Shown piece by piece: positions 6,762-14,074 of a DNA stretch of 20,154 nucleotides. Origin of the DNA: an uncultured Acetatifactor sp. (GTDB lineage Bacteria > Bacillota > Clostridia > Lachnospirales > Lachnospiraceae); the NCBI GenBank assembly GCA_910578995.1, contig CAJTSY010000032.1, positions 1-20,154 of the forward strand, read 5' to 3'. A program made the position numbers and the translations under genes. Each line of letters begins with the position of its first letter. Positions within the stretch are counted from its first letter, which is position 1. The notes under the pieces were generated by a model. It was not told the DNA's origin, ran no database searches, and saw only the letters and a program-made list of their open reading frames with translations.

Positions 6762-7562
6762 CTATGCTTCCTGCATTTTAGGAAACAAAATCACAAAAAT
6801 ACTTTCGCAGATTTTTGCTACTTCTTCCTGCGGCTTACCACACAATTTTTCCTGAAAAAGTTTTACAACCAGGTTGTTATATTCATATACAGGTAACTTC
6901 CCATGATTATCAACCACATTCCGGACGAAGTCGTATAACTGACAGGTACGATATTGGGGGTCATTTAACCGGAATCTATTTATATGGGCATTGATAAAAT
7001 TAATTTCATCACCAGAATATGTATGGACATCTGTCGCAGGTTCAAATTTCATATTTAAAACATTATACTGCAATGCCAGTTTTTCCCCTGAATCCCTGCC
7101 GATTATTCCCATTGGCTGCAATATTATTTCCGCTTCCTTCATATGGCTGTAATGGTTCCGCAGTTCTCTCAATGCTTTGCAGGGAACGGTGCACTGCTTT
7201 CTATTCCCTGCTGAACAATTACACTGTCTTTCATATTGGCTAATATAATCCACAGATAGTTTTCTCTTTCTTTCCCCTATCCGCTTAAATGTCTGATTAC
7301 ATACAGTACAGGATAAACCAATATTAGGTATGCATTCTATCAGTCTTTCTGAATTTCCCTTTTCAATCGCATGTTCCAAATTCGCATATAACTTTTTGTC
7401 CACCCTGACCCTGGAAAAACAATACATACAATATCCATGGGTACTTTCTTCCAATACCGCTTTTAAATTCCTTTTTTCGGCTGAATTGGCATACCCATAC
7501 ATCTTCCACTTTCTATACCTGGGTTTAAAAAGCGGAATTTCAAGCAACAAAAAATCTTCCAT
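6762..7562 (-). CDS. HNH nuclease, PtuB/retron-effector-like (third gene of a putative defence operon)
   Basis: A 266-residue cytoplasmic protein. The N-terminal third matches the zinc-supported HNH layout C-x2-C, then E-H, then N and C-x2-C-N: C45-MY-C48, LEH with H64, IPN with N80, and C85-TV-C88-N89. This order is the one seen in PtuB of Septu systems and in retron HNH effectors, which cut nucleic acid. A second Cys cluster (C114, C116, C124, C128) is unusual and may bind another metal. The remainder is helical with no motif I recognise. It starts 4 nt after the ATPase stop codon, so the two are translationally coupled. The DNA is clearly AT-rich compared with flanking genes. Nuclease assignment rests on the motif; the biological role is inferred from the operon. 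Confidence 0.72.
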   Translation of the reverse strand: MEDFLLLEIPLFKPRYRKWKMYGYANSAEKRNLKAVLEESTHGYCMYCFSRVRVDKKLYANLEHAIEKGNSERLIECIPNIGLSCTVCNQTFKRIGERKRKLSVDYISQYERQCNCSAGNRKQCTVPCKALRELRNHYSHMKEAEIILQPMGIIGRDSGEKLALQYNVLNMKFEPATDVHTYSGDEINFINAHINRFRLNDPQYRTCQLYDFVRNVVDNHGKLPVYEYNNLVVKLFQEKLCGKPQEEVAKICESIFVILFPKMQEA

Positions 7563-7566
7563 ATAG

Positions 7567-8514
7567 TCACCATTTTCGTATCTGATCTACGATTATCCGC
7601 TGTGAAGCGGTTAATTCCTGTTCTTCTATCTGCTTAAGACATCTCTCATTTTCACTGCCCCATATATGGTTCATTTTATTGTTAAGCAGCCTTCTCAAAA
7701 CATTATTCATTTGCGGTTCTACTTCCGCAGGAGCGCCGAATAATCTCCTAAATACAATCTGCACTTCTGAAACCGAGGAATAGTCATTGATATCTATAAT
7801 TTCCCAGTTGCCGTTCTCCAAAACCACTAAATTAGCATTCTGTGTATAAGCCACCAGATCACAGGAATGTGAGGTTATCAGCCACCTCGCCCAGGGAAAT
7901 TTTTTCTTTAGAAAATTTAAAAATACCGCTGAATATCTGGGGGACAAGAACTCATCCAGCTCATCAACAATAACCCATGCGCGTTCCAACCGTCTCTTTT
8001 CAATCTCCATGTCCTGGTAATAAAGCAGTTCAAGAAAGATGCGGACAATAGCCTGGTATCCACTGGAAAGAAGCCCTCTGCCTTCTCCGAAATCCACTTC
8101 CCCAAGGGGATCGCCATAAAGTACCCTAAATTGATCACCTGTCATTTCATAAAACAGATTCTGTACTTCCTCCTCATAAAGTCCGTAAATCATTTCCACT
8201 CTTTCCGTGGAAGTTCCATAACAGTTAAAGGAGTCCTGCAGGTTAAAGTTAGTTTCCCTCAGCCTTGTTTCCAAAATTGTCCTTTTGTACTCCGGCTTCT
8301 TTTCTGTTTTAGAAATTCTCTTCACATCAAACCCACGGTTTACTGCATCAATAAAGTATACATTTTCTTCCTTCCCCACCCGCTCGATAAAAAGCTTTAA
8401 GAGCATTGTCTTTCCACTGGAATTATCTCCAATCACCACATTATCCGCATAAGGCAGCTGATCTGTATCTATTGTTTCAACAATGTCTCTCATCATCTCC
8501 AGTCCAAATCTCAT
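7567..8514 (-). CDS. ABC/SMC-type AAA ATPase, PtuA-like (second gene of a putative defence operon)
   Basis: A compact ATPase of 315 residues from this start. Walker A is GDNSSGKT (29-36). An ABC-like signature LSSGYQ is at 149-154 with the usual G-E-Q changed to G-Y-Q. Walker B is WVIVDELDEF with D184-E185, and the H-loop histidine is in ITSHS (H216). This is the OLD/PtuA class of ATPases that partner with nucleases, though with a very short insert in place of a long coiled coil. The chosen ATG at 8514 has AGGTGG about 10 nt upstream; an ATG at 8535 would add 7 residues but has a poorer site. Either way the start lies inside the DUF262 gene. It probably drives or gates the neighbouring HNH nuclease. 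Confidence 0.8.
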   Translation of the reverse strand: MRFGLEMMRDIVETIDTDQLPYADNVVIGDNSSGKTMLLKLFIERVGKEENVYFIDAVNRGFDVKRISKTEKKPEYKRTILETRLRETNFNLQDSFNCYGTSTERVEMIYGLYEEEVQNLFYEMTGDQFRVLYGDPLGEVDFGEGRGLLSSGYQAIVRIFLELLYYQDMEIEKRRLERAWVIVDELDEFLSPRYSAVFLNFLKKKFPWARWLITSHSCDLVAYTQNANLVVLENGNWEIIDINDYSSVSEVQIVFRRLFGAPAEVEPQMNNVLRRLLNNKMNHIWGSENERCLKQIEEQELTASQRIIVDQIRKW

Positions 8515-9631
8515 ACACTGTCTTCCACCTTTCATTCATGCTCTTCATTTTTACAGTACCCTGCCTTGCATTAGCAACGTATTTCGAATTTTGTAAAACT
8601 TTTCTATACACCTCCGGCGTTATCAGCTCATAGACATCCATCTTCTCATAAACAATATAAAAGCTCTCCAATAATGCGACTTTCGACGATTGAGTAGTAC
8701 TAACCGTAAACAGCGCCAGAAAATCCATCAGGCTTTTCTTGTATTCCTTTATCTGTATCCGATCAAAAGTCATGGCCTCTTCTGAAAACCGATCCAACAA
8801 CTTCCCATAAGAGCCCCTATATCCCTCTATCACAAAGTCAAAACCAATTTTTTTCTTTTTAACCCGGGCATATTTTCTTAATGCGCAGAACCGCAGCAAT
8901 GTCTCCATATCACGTTCCCCTGCATCTTCTCTCCCCCACAGCTTTCTCCATGCCCTGTCATACCGATTAAAATCGTGAAGCATATCATAAAAGTCACAGA
9001 CATATATTCCATTTCTCTGTTCCTGTGCCGACAGTATGGAACCGCCTGTATTTAGGTTCGAAAAAATCTGTCTCAGGACGGAAGGGCGTTCCGTTTCGTT
9101 ATCAATCTTTATTTCTATGACCGTAAGCGGCACATAATCCACACGCCGTCTGGTTTCTATCGGCAAAGCGGCATAATCCACATTTACTTCATTTCCATTT
9201 TTATCCTCCAGATAGATATGAAGCTCCTCCAATGCCATCTGTTCCAACATGGCATCCCTGAAAGAGCCCTCTTTCACCACCAGTTCCGAAAAATCCACTG
9301 AACTGTTCTTTTTATTGTCCAGATAGTAACCTATATAGTAAAAAAACAAGCTCATAATACGCTGCTGTCCATCCAATATTTCCAACTGGTTCTCTTCATT
9401 TCGGCAGGCGTAAATCGGCGGAATGGGCAGGCCCAGGATCAACGATTTAACCAGCGCGACAACCTGTTCCTTCGTCCATCGATATTTTCTCTGATACTTA
9501 GGGATAATATACAGATTTTCGTTTACACATTCCACCAATGTCCGAAAAGCAACATCGGTTTTATATTGCTGAATTCCGATTCCCCTTAAACCATTCACCA
9601 GTCCGCACTCAAACACCTGCTTATCCTCCAT
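8477..9631 (-). CDS. DUF262 (GmrSD N-terminal/ParB-like) protein (first gene of a putative defence operon)
   Basis: A 384-residue protein whose N-terminal half is a clear DUF262 domain: YIIPKYQRKYRW (QR at 47-48), a helix leading to LGLPIPPIY, and the hallmark DGQQR at 87-91. DUF262 occurs in GmrS of the GmrSD type IV restriction enzyme, in SspE and related proteins, where DGQQR belongs to a ParB-like nucleotidase fold. Here there is no C-terminal DUF1524 nuclease; the second half is helical without known motif, and an HNH nuclease is a separate gene of the operon. The ATG at 9631 is preceded by AAAGGG at tight spacing. A TTG at 9649 and a GTG five codons in (after GGAGG) are alternatives. 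The promoter lies about 60 nt upstream. It may sense modified DNA or act as a nucleotide-dependent switch; this is inference. Confidence 0.85.
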   Translation of the reverse strand: MEDKQVFECGLVNGLRGIGIQQYKTDVAFRTLVECVNENLYIIPKYQRKYRWTKEQVVALVKSLILGLPIPPIYACRNEENQLEILDGQQRIMSLFFYYIGYYLDNKKNSSVDFSELVVKEGSFRDAMLEQMALEELHIYLEDKNGNEVNVDYAALPIETRRRVDYVPLTVIEIKIDNETERPSVLRQIFSNLNTGGSILSAQEQRNGIYVCDFYDMLHDFNRYDRAWRKLWGREDAGERDMETLLRFCALRKYARVKKKKIGFDFVIEGYRGSYGKLLDRFSEEAMTFDRIQIKEYKKSLMDFLALFTVSTTQSSKVALLESFYIVYEKMDVYELITPEVYRKVLQNSKYVANARQGTVKMKSMNERWKTVYEIWTGDDERHC

Positions 9632-9686
9632 AATCCCTTTAAACGGCAAAACGTATACAATGTCCTTTACGCGTTCCCTTTCCCCT

Positions 9687-9715
9687 ATTGTAACATATCT
9701 ATTGGGCAGCGTAAA
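9687..9715 (-). promoter_or_regulatory. Promoter of the DUF262-ATPase-HNH operon
   Basis: On the minus strand a -35 box TTTACG (plus 9710-9715) and a -10 box TACAAT (plus 9687-9692) are 17 nt apart, with TG one base before the -10. A 10-bp palindrome, AAACCGGTTT (9713-9722), overlaps the -35. The site lies between the DUF4340 stop and the DUF262 start, so the cassette can be expressed on its own. Confidence 0.65.
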
Positions 9716-9743
9716 CCGGTTTTATCCGCATAAAGAATATCAA

Positions 9744-10502
9744 TCAGTTTTCCCCGGCTCCCTTCTCAGCAGACCTGCTCTCTTCCACAGATTCGCTCTC
9801 CCCCACAGATTCGCTCTCTTCCACAGATTCGTTCTCCTCCACAGACCCGCTCTCTTCCACAGACCCGCTCTCTTCCACAGACCCGCTCTCCTCCACAGAC
9901 CCGCTCTCCTCCGAAAATTCACCTCCCCCTGGCGCTTCTGCCGCAGAATCCTCTTCCTCCGGCTCCGTCAGATCCTCGTAGGTCTGGTTAAATCCGGTGA
10001 CCACGGTCTGCTCCACCACATACACCCTGTTTTCGGAAGGCAGGCTCACGTAACAGGTTCCAGTAAGGGTATTATAGTCGCCTACATACAGAATATGGCT
10101 GGCAGAAGCCGTCTCAAAGGTAATGGTTCTCTCCGGCTGGTCCAGTCCATACTGGCCAAAATCAGTCACATTCTCTATGGTCTGCTGTACATACAGGGGT
10201 GTCACCCCGGACAGCATGTTTTTGATGGAGGCTTCTTTCAGGTTACGCCCGGGGTCATCCGCGGCCTGCCAGGTATCCCCCGTTTTCTCAAAAGCATAGC
10301 TTGCACCATCGTAGTCATAGGAAAACTTCACGATGTCCTCATAGGCCCCGCTGATGAGCACTTTGCTCTCCTGCTCCAATTTAGCCGCTTCCGCGGACTT
10401 TTCCTCCTGTTTTTCCACAAAATACCGGATACCGGGAATGGCAGCGGTCAGTACCAGCAGCACCGCCAGTAAAATGATCAGTTGCTTTTTCTGCTTTTTC
10501 AT
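9744..10502 (-). CDS. DUF4340 membrane-anchored protein with C-terminal hexapeptide repeats (last gene of Gld-like operon)
   Basis: A 252-residue protein with one N-terminal transmembrane anchor (about 7-26, after a basic MKKQKKQ) and an extracytoplasmic part. The middle (about 48-185) matches DUF4340: FEKTGDTW, then ASIKNMLSGVTPLYVQQTIEN, FGQYGLDQPERTITF and HILYVGDY. DUF4340 proteins regularly accompany GldA/GldFG-like ABC systems, as here. From residue 198 the C-terminus is eight copies of a hexamer of the type EESGSV, highly acidic and probably unstructured. The copies nearest the end have drifted (EENESV, GESESV, EESRSA). AGAGGG before ATG 10502 is the ribosome binding site. Its role is unknown; it may bind cell wall or metal ions or help the transporter's periplasmic-side complex. 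Confidence 0.85.
   Translation of the reverse strand: MKKQKKQLIILLAVLLVLTAAIPGIRYFVEKQEEKSAEAAKLEQESKVLISGAYEDIVKFSYDYDGASYAFEKTGDTWQAADDPGRNLKEASIKNMLSGVTPLYVQQTIENVTDFGQYGLDQPERTITFETASASHILYVGDYNTLTGTCYVSLPSENRVYVVEQTVVTGFNQTYEDLTEPEEEDSAAEAPGGGEFSEESGSVEESGSVEESGSVEESGSVEENESVEESESVGESESVEESRSAEKGAGEN
9768..9911 (-). repeat. Eight tandem 18-bp units encoding EESGSV-type hexapeptides
   Basis: There are exactly eight in-frame 18-bp units within the DUF4340 gene. Four units nearest the globular part encode identical EESGSV; the other four vary. Such repeats change copy number by slippage or recombination, without frameshift because 18 is a multiple of three. They are coding and have no spacers, so this is not a CRISPR array. 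Confidence 0.95.
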
Positions 10503-10517
10503 AATAATCCCTCTTAT

Positions 10518-10549
10518 TTCTTATTCCAGTTCCTTCTTATTCCAGTTCC
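10518..10549. repeat. Exact tandem duplication of a 16-bp unit
   Basis: TTCTTATTCCAGTTCC occurs at 10518-10533 and again at 10534-10549 without a spacer, directly beside the large hairpin. It lies in the untranslated gap between the permease and DUF4340 genes. Confidence 0.9.
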
Positions 10550-10638
10550 GTCCAGGTAATTCCGGACCCTCTTAGGGAAGGATTTCCGGACGCAAGAACA
10601 GCGTCCGGAAGTCCTTCCGGGTCCGGAATCACCTGGAC
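10550..10638. repeat. Long near-perfect hairpin between the permease/GldG and DUF4340 genes
   Basis: The outer arms 10550-10569 and 10619-10638 match over 19 of 20 bases (both contain ATTCCGGACCC or its complement). The inner arms 10578-10593 and 10601-10616 match over 15 of 16 and close a 7-nt loop. The plus side is followed by TGTTTTTTATT, so it is a strong terminator for plus-strand (antisense) transcription. In the minus-strand operon mRNA it would be an intercistronic stem that could stabilise the upstream message or reduce expression of DUF4340. It fills most of the 164-nt gap. Confidence 0.85.
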
Positions 10639-10666
10639 TGTTTTTTATTAGTTCCGTTCGGGCGGT

Positions 10667-12793
10667 TCAGAGCTTCCGCCTTCTGAACCAGATGACAAGG
10701 CCCGCCGCCAGGCATCCGAAGGGCACCGCCACGGTCAGCAGTACGCCCAGCAGAACCGCCCGGGACTGGGGTATCATCAGGTAGGATACGGTGTAGCTTT
10801 TAACCGGGATGGAGACGCTGACCTCATGTTTTGCAAAGGTACTTACTGTGTTGGTAAACATAATCTGATTGGCGCCGCTGACCATCATATTTGCCTCGTC
10901 GGAAAAAATCTGTTCGCAGCCGTACATCACCAGGGTGGCTGACCCGCCGTCTTCCAGGGTCTTTACCGCCGACACGCCCAGAGCAAAGGGGCCTTCCGTG
11001 TCGCCCTCGCCCCTGTCGTAGTTCTCCATGTTGGAGAGGTCTGCCTTGGCGAAGGCACTGTCCGAGGTGGTGAGGAATTTTGTGTAGGAAATGTCCTCCC
11101 GGCCCTCATCCTGGATCAAAATCCCCTGGGCAAAGGGCAGAAACACGTAGTACTGGCCGGAAAGCCCCGCGGTGTAGCTGCTGTAGCTTAAATTGGGAAG
11201 GAGATAGTAGGGATTCCTGTAATAATTGGCCTGATCCTGTTCCACCACAAGTCCCTCAGCCATCTGCAAGCCCATGTAGGCGCACAGGGAATCCAGGTTC
11301 GGGGTCTCTCCCTCGGCGATGCCCGTCACCAGAACCACATTTCCGCCCCTTTCCAGGTATGCAGTCACCTTCTCCGTGTCATCCGCGGAGAAATCCCCTG
11401 TGGGGCCGTGGATCAGAAGGCAGGCAGCGTCCTCCGGTACCGCCTCATAATCCATCAGGTTAATGCTCTCATATTCCGTGTTCTCCTTTTTCAGGGCATT
11501 GGCAAAAGCGGTGCTGAGGGAGGCCTCCCCATGCCCCTGGGTCATGTACACCCTGGGAACGTCGTCAGTCAGCACTTTATCCAGTGCGCTGGTGATCTGT
11601 CCCTCGCCGTCGTATCCAGTAGTATTGGAAGAATACCCTCCGGTATAGTAATCATAATCGTAATCCGTTTCGTAGATATCATTGTAGTCAATAACGGCAT
11701 TCCGTTTATCGCTTACCACGATCAGGCTGTTCAGGCTGATGTTTTCACTGGTATACTGGGTATGGAACCTGGGATTCACATTGGGGTCCACATATTCCAC
11801 CCTGATATGCTCCGACAGGTCATCATACCGCTGCAGAGTCTGGGCAAGCACGGCATCGCAGTTTTCCTCCGGCGCAATCACGTAGATGGTCACATCCTGG
11901 TCCATTGTTTTCACATATTCCCTGGTCTGGTCCGTCAGGGAATAGAGCTTCTGGCTCGTGACATCCAGGACGGCCCAGGAGGCAGGCAGTTCCCCCAGAA
12001 CCAGATTGGCTATGACAATGATCCCCACTGCCGTGGCGGCCATGCCCGTGCTGTAGGCTCCCATGGCGAAGGTCTTACGCGAAAGGCTGTAACGCCGCTT
12101 CTGGATGGACTGTACCGTCAGAAACAGCGCCAGGGCCGTCATGGACACAAAATAAAATACAGACTTCACATCAAGGGTGCCGTTCATCAGCTTCTGGAAG
12201 GGCGTGTACATGTCCAGGCAGCCCAGTATCCGGGTGATCAGGTTCCCCGTGGAGGAAATCAGGCCGCAGATACTGTCCATCATATAGGCCAGAAACAACA
12301 CCAGGAAGGTGAGCACCGCCGCAATGACCTGGCTCTCCGTCACGGAGGACACCAGAACCCCTGCCGCTATGGCCATCATCCCGTAGAGGAAGAAGGCCAG
12401 AACCGCCAGATAGGCCTCAGCCATGGGGATGGCGCCAAAGCTGTTCAGAATCAGGGGATAAATGCTGATCAGGCCCACGGGAATGGCAAATATGGTCAGC
12501 AGCGCCAGAAATTTGCCCATGACCACTCCCCCCACGGATACAGGAGCCGTCAGAATCAGCTGGTCCGTCCTGCTCCTCCTTTCCTCCGCCAGAATCCGCA
12601 TGGTCAGCACAGGCACGCTGATCAGGAAGAGGATGACCACGCTTGACACCGCATAGGAAAAATAGGGATAACCCTGGAGCAGGTTTACTGCAGTAAAATA
12701 TAGTCCCACAAAAAACAAGGTGACCGCAATAAACAGGAACCCGGTAAAGGTTCGGAAATAGGACTTCAGTTCTCTCTTATAGATGGCAAACAT
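10667..12793 (-). CDS. Fused ABC-2 permease (GldF-like) and GldG-like extracytoplasmic protein
   Basis: A 708-residue protein. Residues 1 to about 240 are an ABC-2 type permease with six hydrophobic segments, starting FAIYKRELKSYFRT and containing LAEERRSRTDQLILTAPVS, typical of GldF-like permeases. A further membrane segment (about 245-268) leads into a GldG-like extracytoplasmic region (about 270-670) with KLYSLTDQTREYVKTMDQDV, VYMTQGHGE and LLIHGPTGDFSADD. The protein ends with a transmembrane helix and RRRKL. In most genomes the two parts are separate genes. The start codon immediately follows the ATPase stop codon, with AAGGAGG inside the ATPase end, so translation is coupled. Together with the ATPase it should form a membrane transporter; the substrate is unknown in Firmicutes. 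Confidence 0.9.
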   Translation of the reverse strand: MFAIYKRELKSYFRTFTGFLFIAVTLFFVGLYFTAVNLLQGYPYFSYAVSSVVILFLISVPVLTMRILAEERRSRTDQLILTAPVSVGGVVMGKFLALLTIFAIPVGLISIYPLILNSFGAIPMAEAYLAVLAFFLYGMMAIAAGVLVSSVTESQVIAAVLTFLVLFLAYMMDSICGLISSTGNLITRILGCLDMYTPFQKLMNGTLDVKSVFYFVSMTALALFLTVQSIQKRRYSLSRKTFAMGAYSTGMAATAVGIIVIANLVLGELPASWAVLDVTSQKLYSLTDQTREYVKTMDQDVTIYVIAPEENCDAVLAQTLQRYDDLSEHIRVEYVDPNVNPRFHTQYTSENISLNSLIVVSDKRNAVIDYNDIYETDYDYDYYTGGYSSNTTGYDGEGQITSALDKVLTDDVPRVYMTQGHGEASLSTAFANALKKENTEYESINLMDYEAVPEDAACLLIHGPTGDFSADDTEKVTAYLERGGNVVLVTGIAEGETPNLDSLCAYMGLQMAEGLVVEQDQANYYRNPYYLLPNLSYSSYTAGLSGQYYVFLPFAQGILIQDEGREDISYTKFLTTSDSAFAKADLSNMENYDRGEGDTEGPFALGVSAVKTLEDGGSATLVMYGCEQIFSDEANMMVSGANQIMFTNTVSTFAKHEVSVSIPVKSYTVSYLMIPQSRAVLLGVLLTVAVPFGCLAAGLVIWFRRRKL

Positions 12794-14044
12794 TTATGCT
12801 TCCTCCTTCGCATCCGGTTCTTCCGGGATTTCCGTCTTTCCGGAGGCCTGTGTTGTGCTGCCGGCTGTGTCTTCGGTCATCTCCCGGCTTACCGGGTTCC
12901 CGTATCTCCTGCCGGCACCCTCCGGACTGACCGCGTCTGTGGCCGGACCGTGCTCCTGCGCCCTGCTGCCGGCTGCATCCGCAGCCGTGTCCGGCACTTC
13001 CGCTTCTCCGGGCTCCTGCACACCGCTGCCCGCCGCCCGGGAACTGCCGTCATCTTTCCGCCGTCTGCCCCGGAGCAGCTTCCTGCCCTTCCCGTCCTGC
13101 GCCTCCTCTTCCCCGTCCCTGGTCAGTTCCAGGAAGATATCTTCCAGGGATTTCTCCGAGACCGCCATCTCCATAACGGGAAGCCGCGCCCCGGCAAGTG
13201 CATAGAAAATCTCTTCCCTGACATCCGTGTTGTCCCGGGGAACCACCTTAACCCGGGCAAAATCCTCCCGGGGCGCCGTCATGCTTTCCATGGAGGCGAT
13301 ACCCTCCAGACCTGCCAGCGCCTCTGCCAGTTCCTCCTTCCCTCCCCTGACCGTGAGCTGCAGCTCCATGGATCCGCTCATCAGTTTCCGGAGGCCCTCC
13401 GGGGAATCGCTTGCCACCAGGTGTCCGTGGGAAATGATCATGATATGGTCACATATGGCGCTGACCTCAGAGAGAATGTGGGAGCTTAAAATAACCGTAT
13501 GCTCCTTCCCCAGTCCGCGGATCAGATCCCGGATCTCAATGATCTGTTTGGGGTCAAGCCCCACGGAAGGTTCATCCAGAATGATTACCTCCGGATCCCC
13601 CAGCACCGCCTGAGCCAGGCCCACTCTCTGGCGGTAGCCCTTGGACAGGTTGCGGATCAGCCTTCCCCGCACCTCCAGGATTCCCGTCATCTCCATCCCC
13701 TTCTCGATACGGGCTTTCTGATCCGCCCTGGGGATCTTTTTCAGCTGCGCCGCGAAGGACAGATACTCCTCCACCGTCATTTCCATATACAGGGGCGGCA
13801 TTTCCGGCAGATAGCCGATCCGCCTTCTGGCCTCCTCCGGCTCCTTCTGAATATCCCTGCCGTCGATGGCCACTGTGCCCTCCGTGGGCGCTATGTAGCC
13901 GGTGATCATGTTCATGGTGGTGGATTTCCCCGCCCCGTTGGGTCCCAGGAACCCGTAGATCTGTCCCTTTTCCACCCGGAAGGAAAGGTGGTCCACCGCC
14001 ACATTATCCCCGTACTTCTTCGTCAGATTCGTCACTTCAATCAT
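12794..14044 (-). CDS. ABC transporter ATP-binding protein, GldA-like, with long C-terminal tail
   Basis: A cytoplasmic ATPase of 416 residues that powers the adjoining permease. Walker A GPNGAGKST begins at residue 34, the signature is LSKGYRQRVGLAQ (about 133), Walker B is VIILDEPSVGLDP, and the H-loop is LSSHILSEV. Residues up to about 305 match the usual length of GldA-type subunits, including the C-terminal domain ending SLEDIFLELT. The remaining 110 or so residues are a low-complexity tail: first basic (GRKLLRGRRRKDD), then rich in Ala, Gly, Glu and Thr, and not part of the family. AAAGGGA precedes ATG 14044, and the gene starts 30 nt after the GH2-like gene, so it belongs to the same operon. 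Confidence 0.93.
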   Translation of the reverse strand: MIEVTNLTKKYGDNVAVDHLSFRVEKGQIYGFLGPNGAGKSTTMNMITGYIAPTEGTVAIDGRDIQKEPEEARRRIGYLPEMPPLYMEMTVEEYLSFAAQLKKIPRADQKARIEKGMEMTGILEVRGRLIRNLSKGYRQRVGLAQAVLGDPEVIILDEPSVGLDPKQIIEIRDLIRGLGKEHTVILSSHILSEVSAICDHIMIISHGHLVASDSPEGLRKLMSGSMELQLTVRGGKEELAEALAGLEGIASMESMTAPREDFARVKVVPRDNTDVREEIFYALAGARLPVMEMAVSEKSLEDIFLELTRDGEEEAQDGKGRKLLRGRRRKDDGSSRAAGSGVQEPGEAEVPDTAADAAGSRAQEHGPATDAVSPEGAGRRYGNPVSREMTEDTAGSTTQASGKTEIPEEPDAKEEA

Positions 14045-14074
14045 TTTGACATTCCCTTTCTGTCTGTTTGGAAA

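Noticed and set aside
9768..9911. Regular short repeats that might look like a CRISPR array
   Set aside because: The 18-bp units are contiguous, have no spacers, and encode in-frame hexapeptides.
11408..12646. Long plus-strand open frame of about 400 codons
   Set aside because: It lies antisense to the well-supported permease/GldG-like gene, is rich in His, Gln and Arg as GC-biased antisense frames are, and has no family motif.
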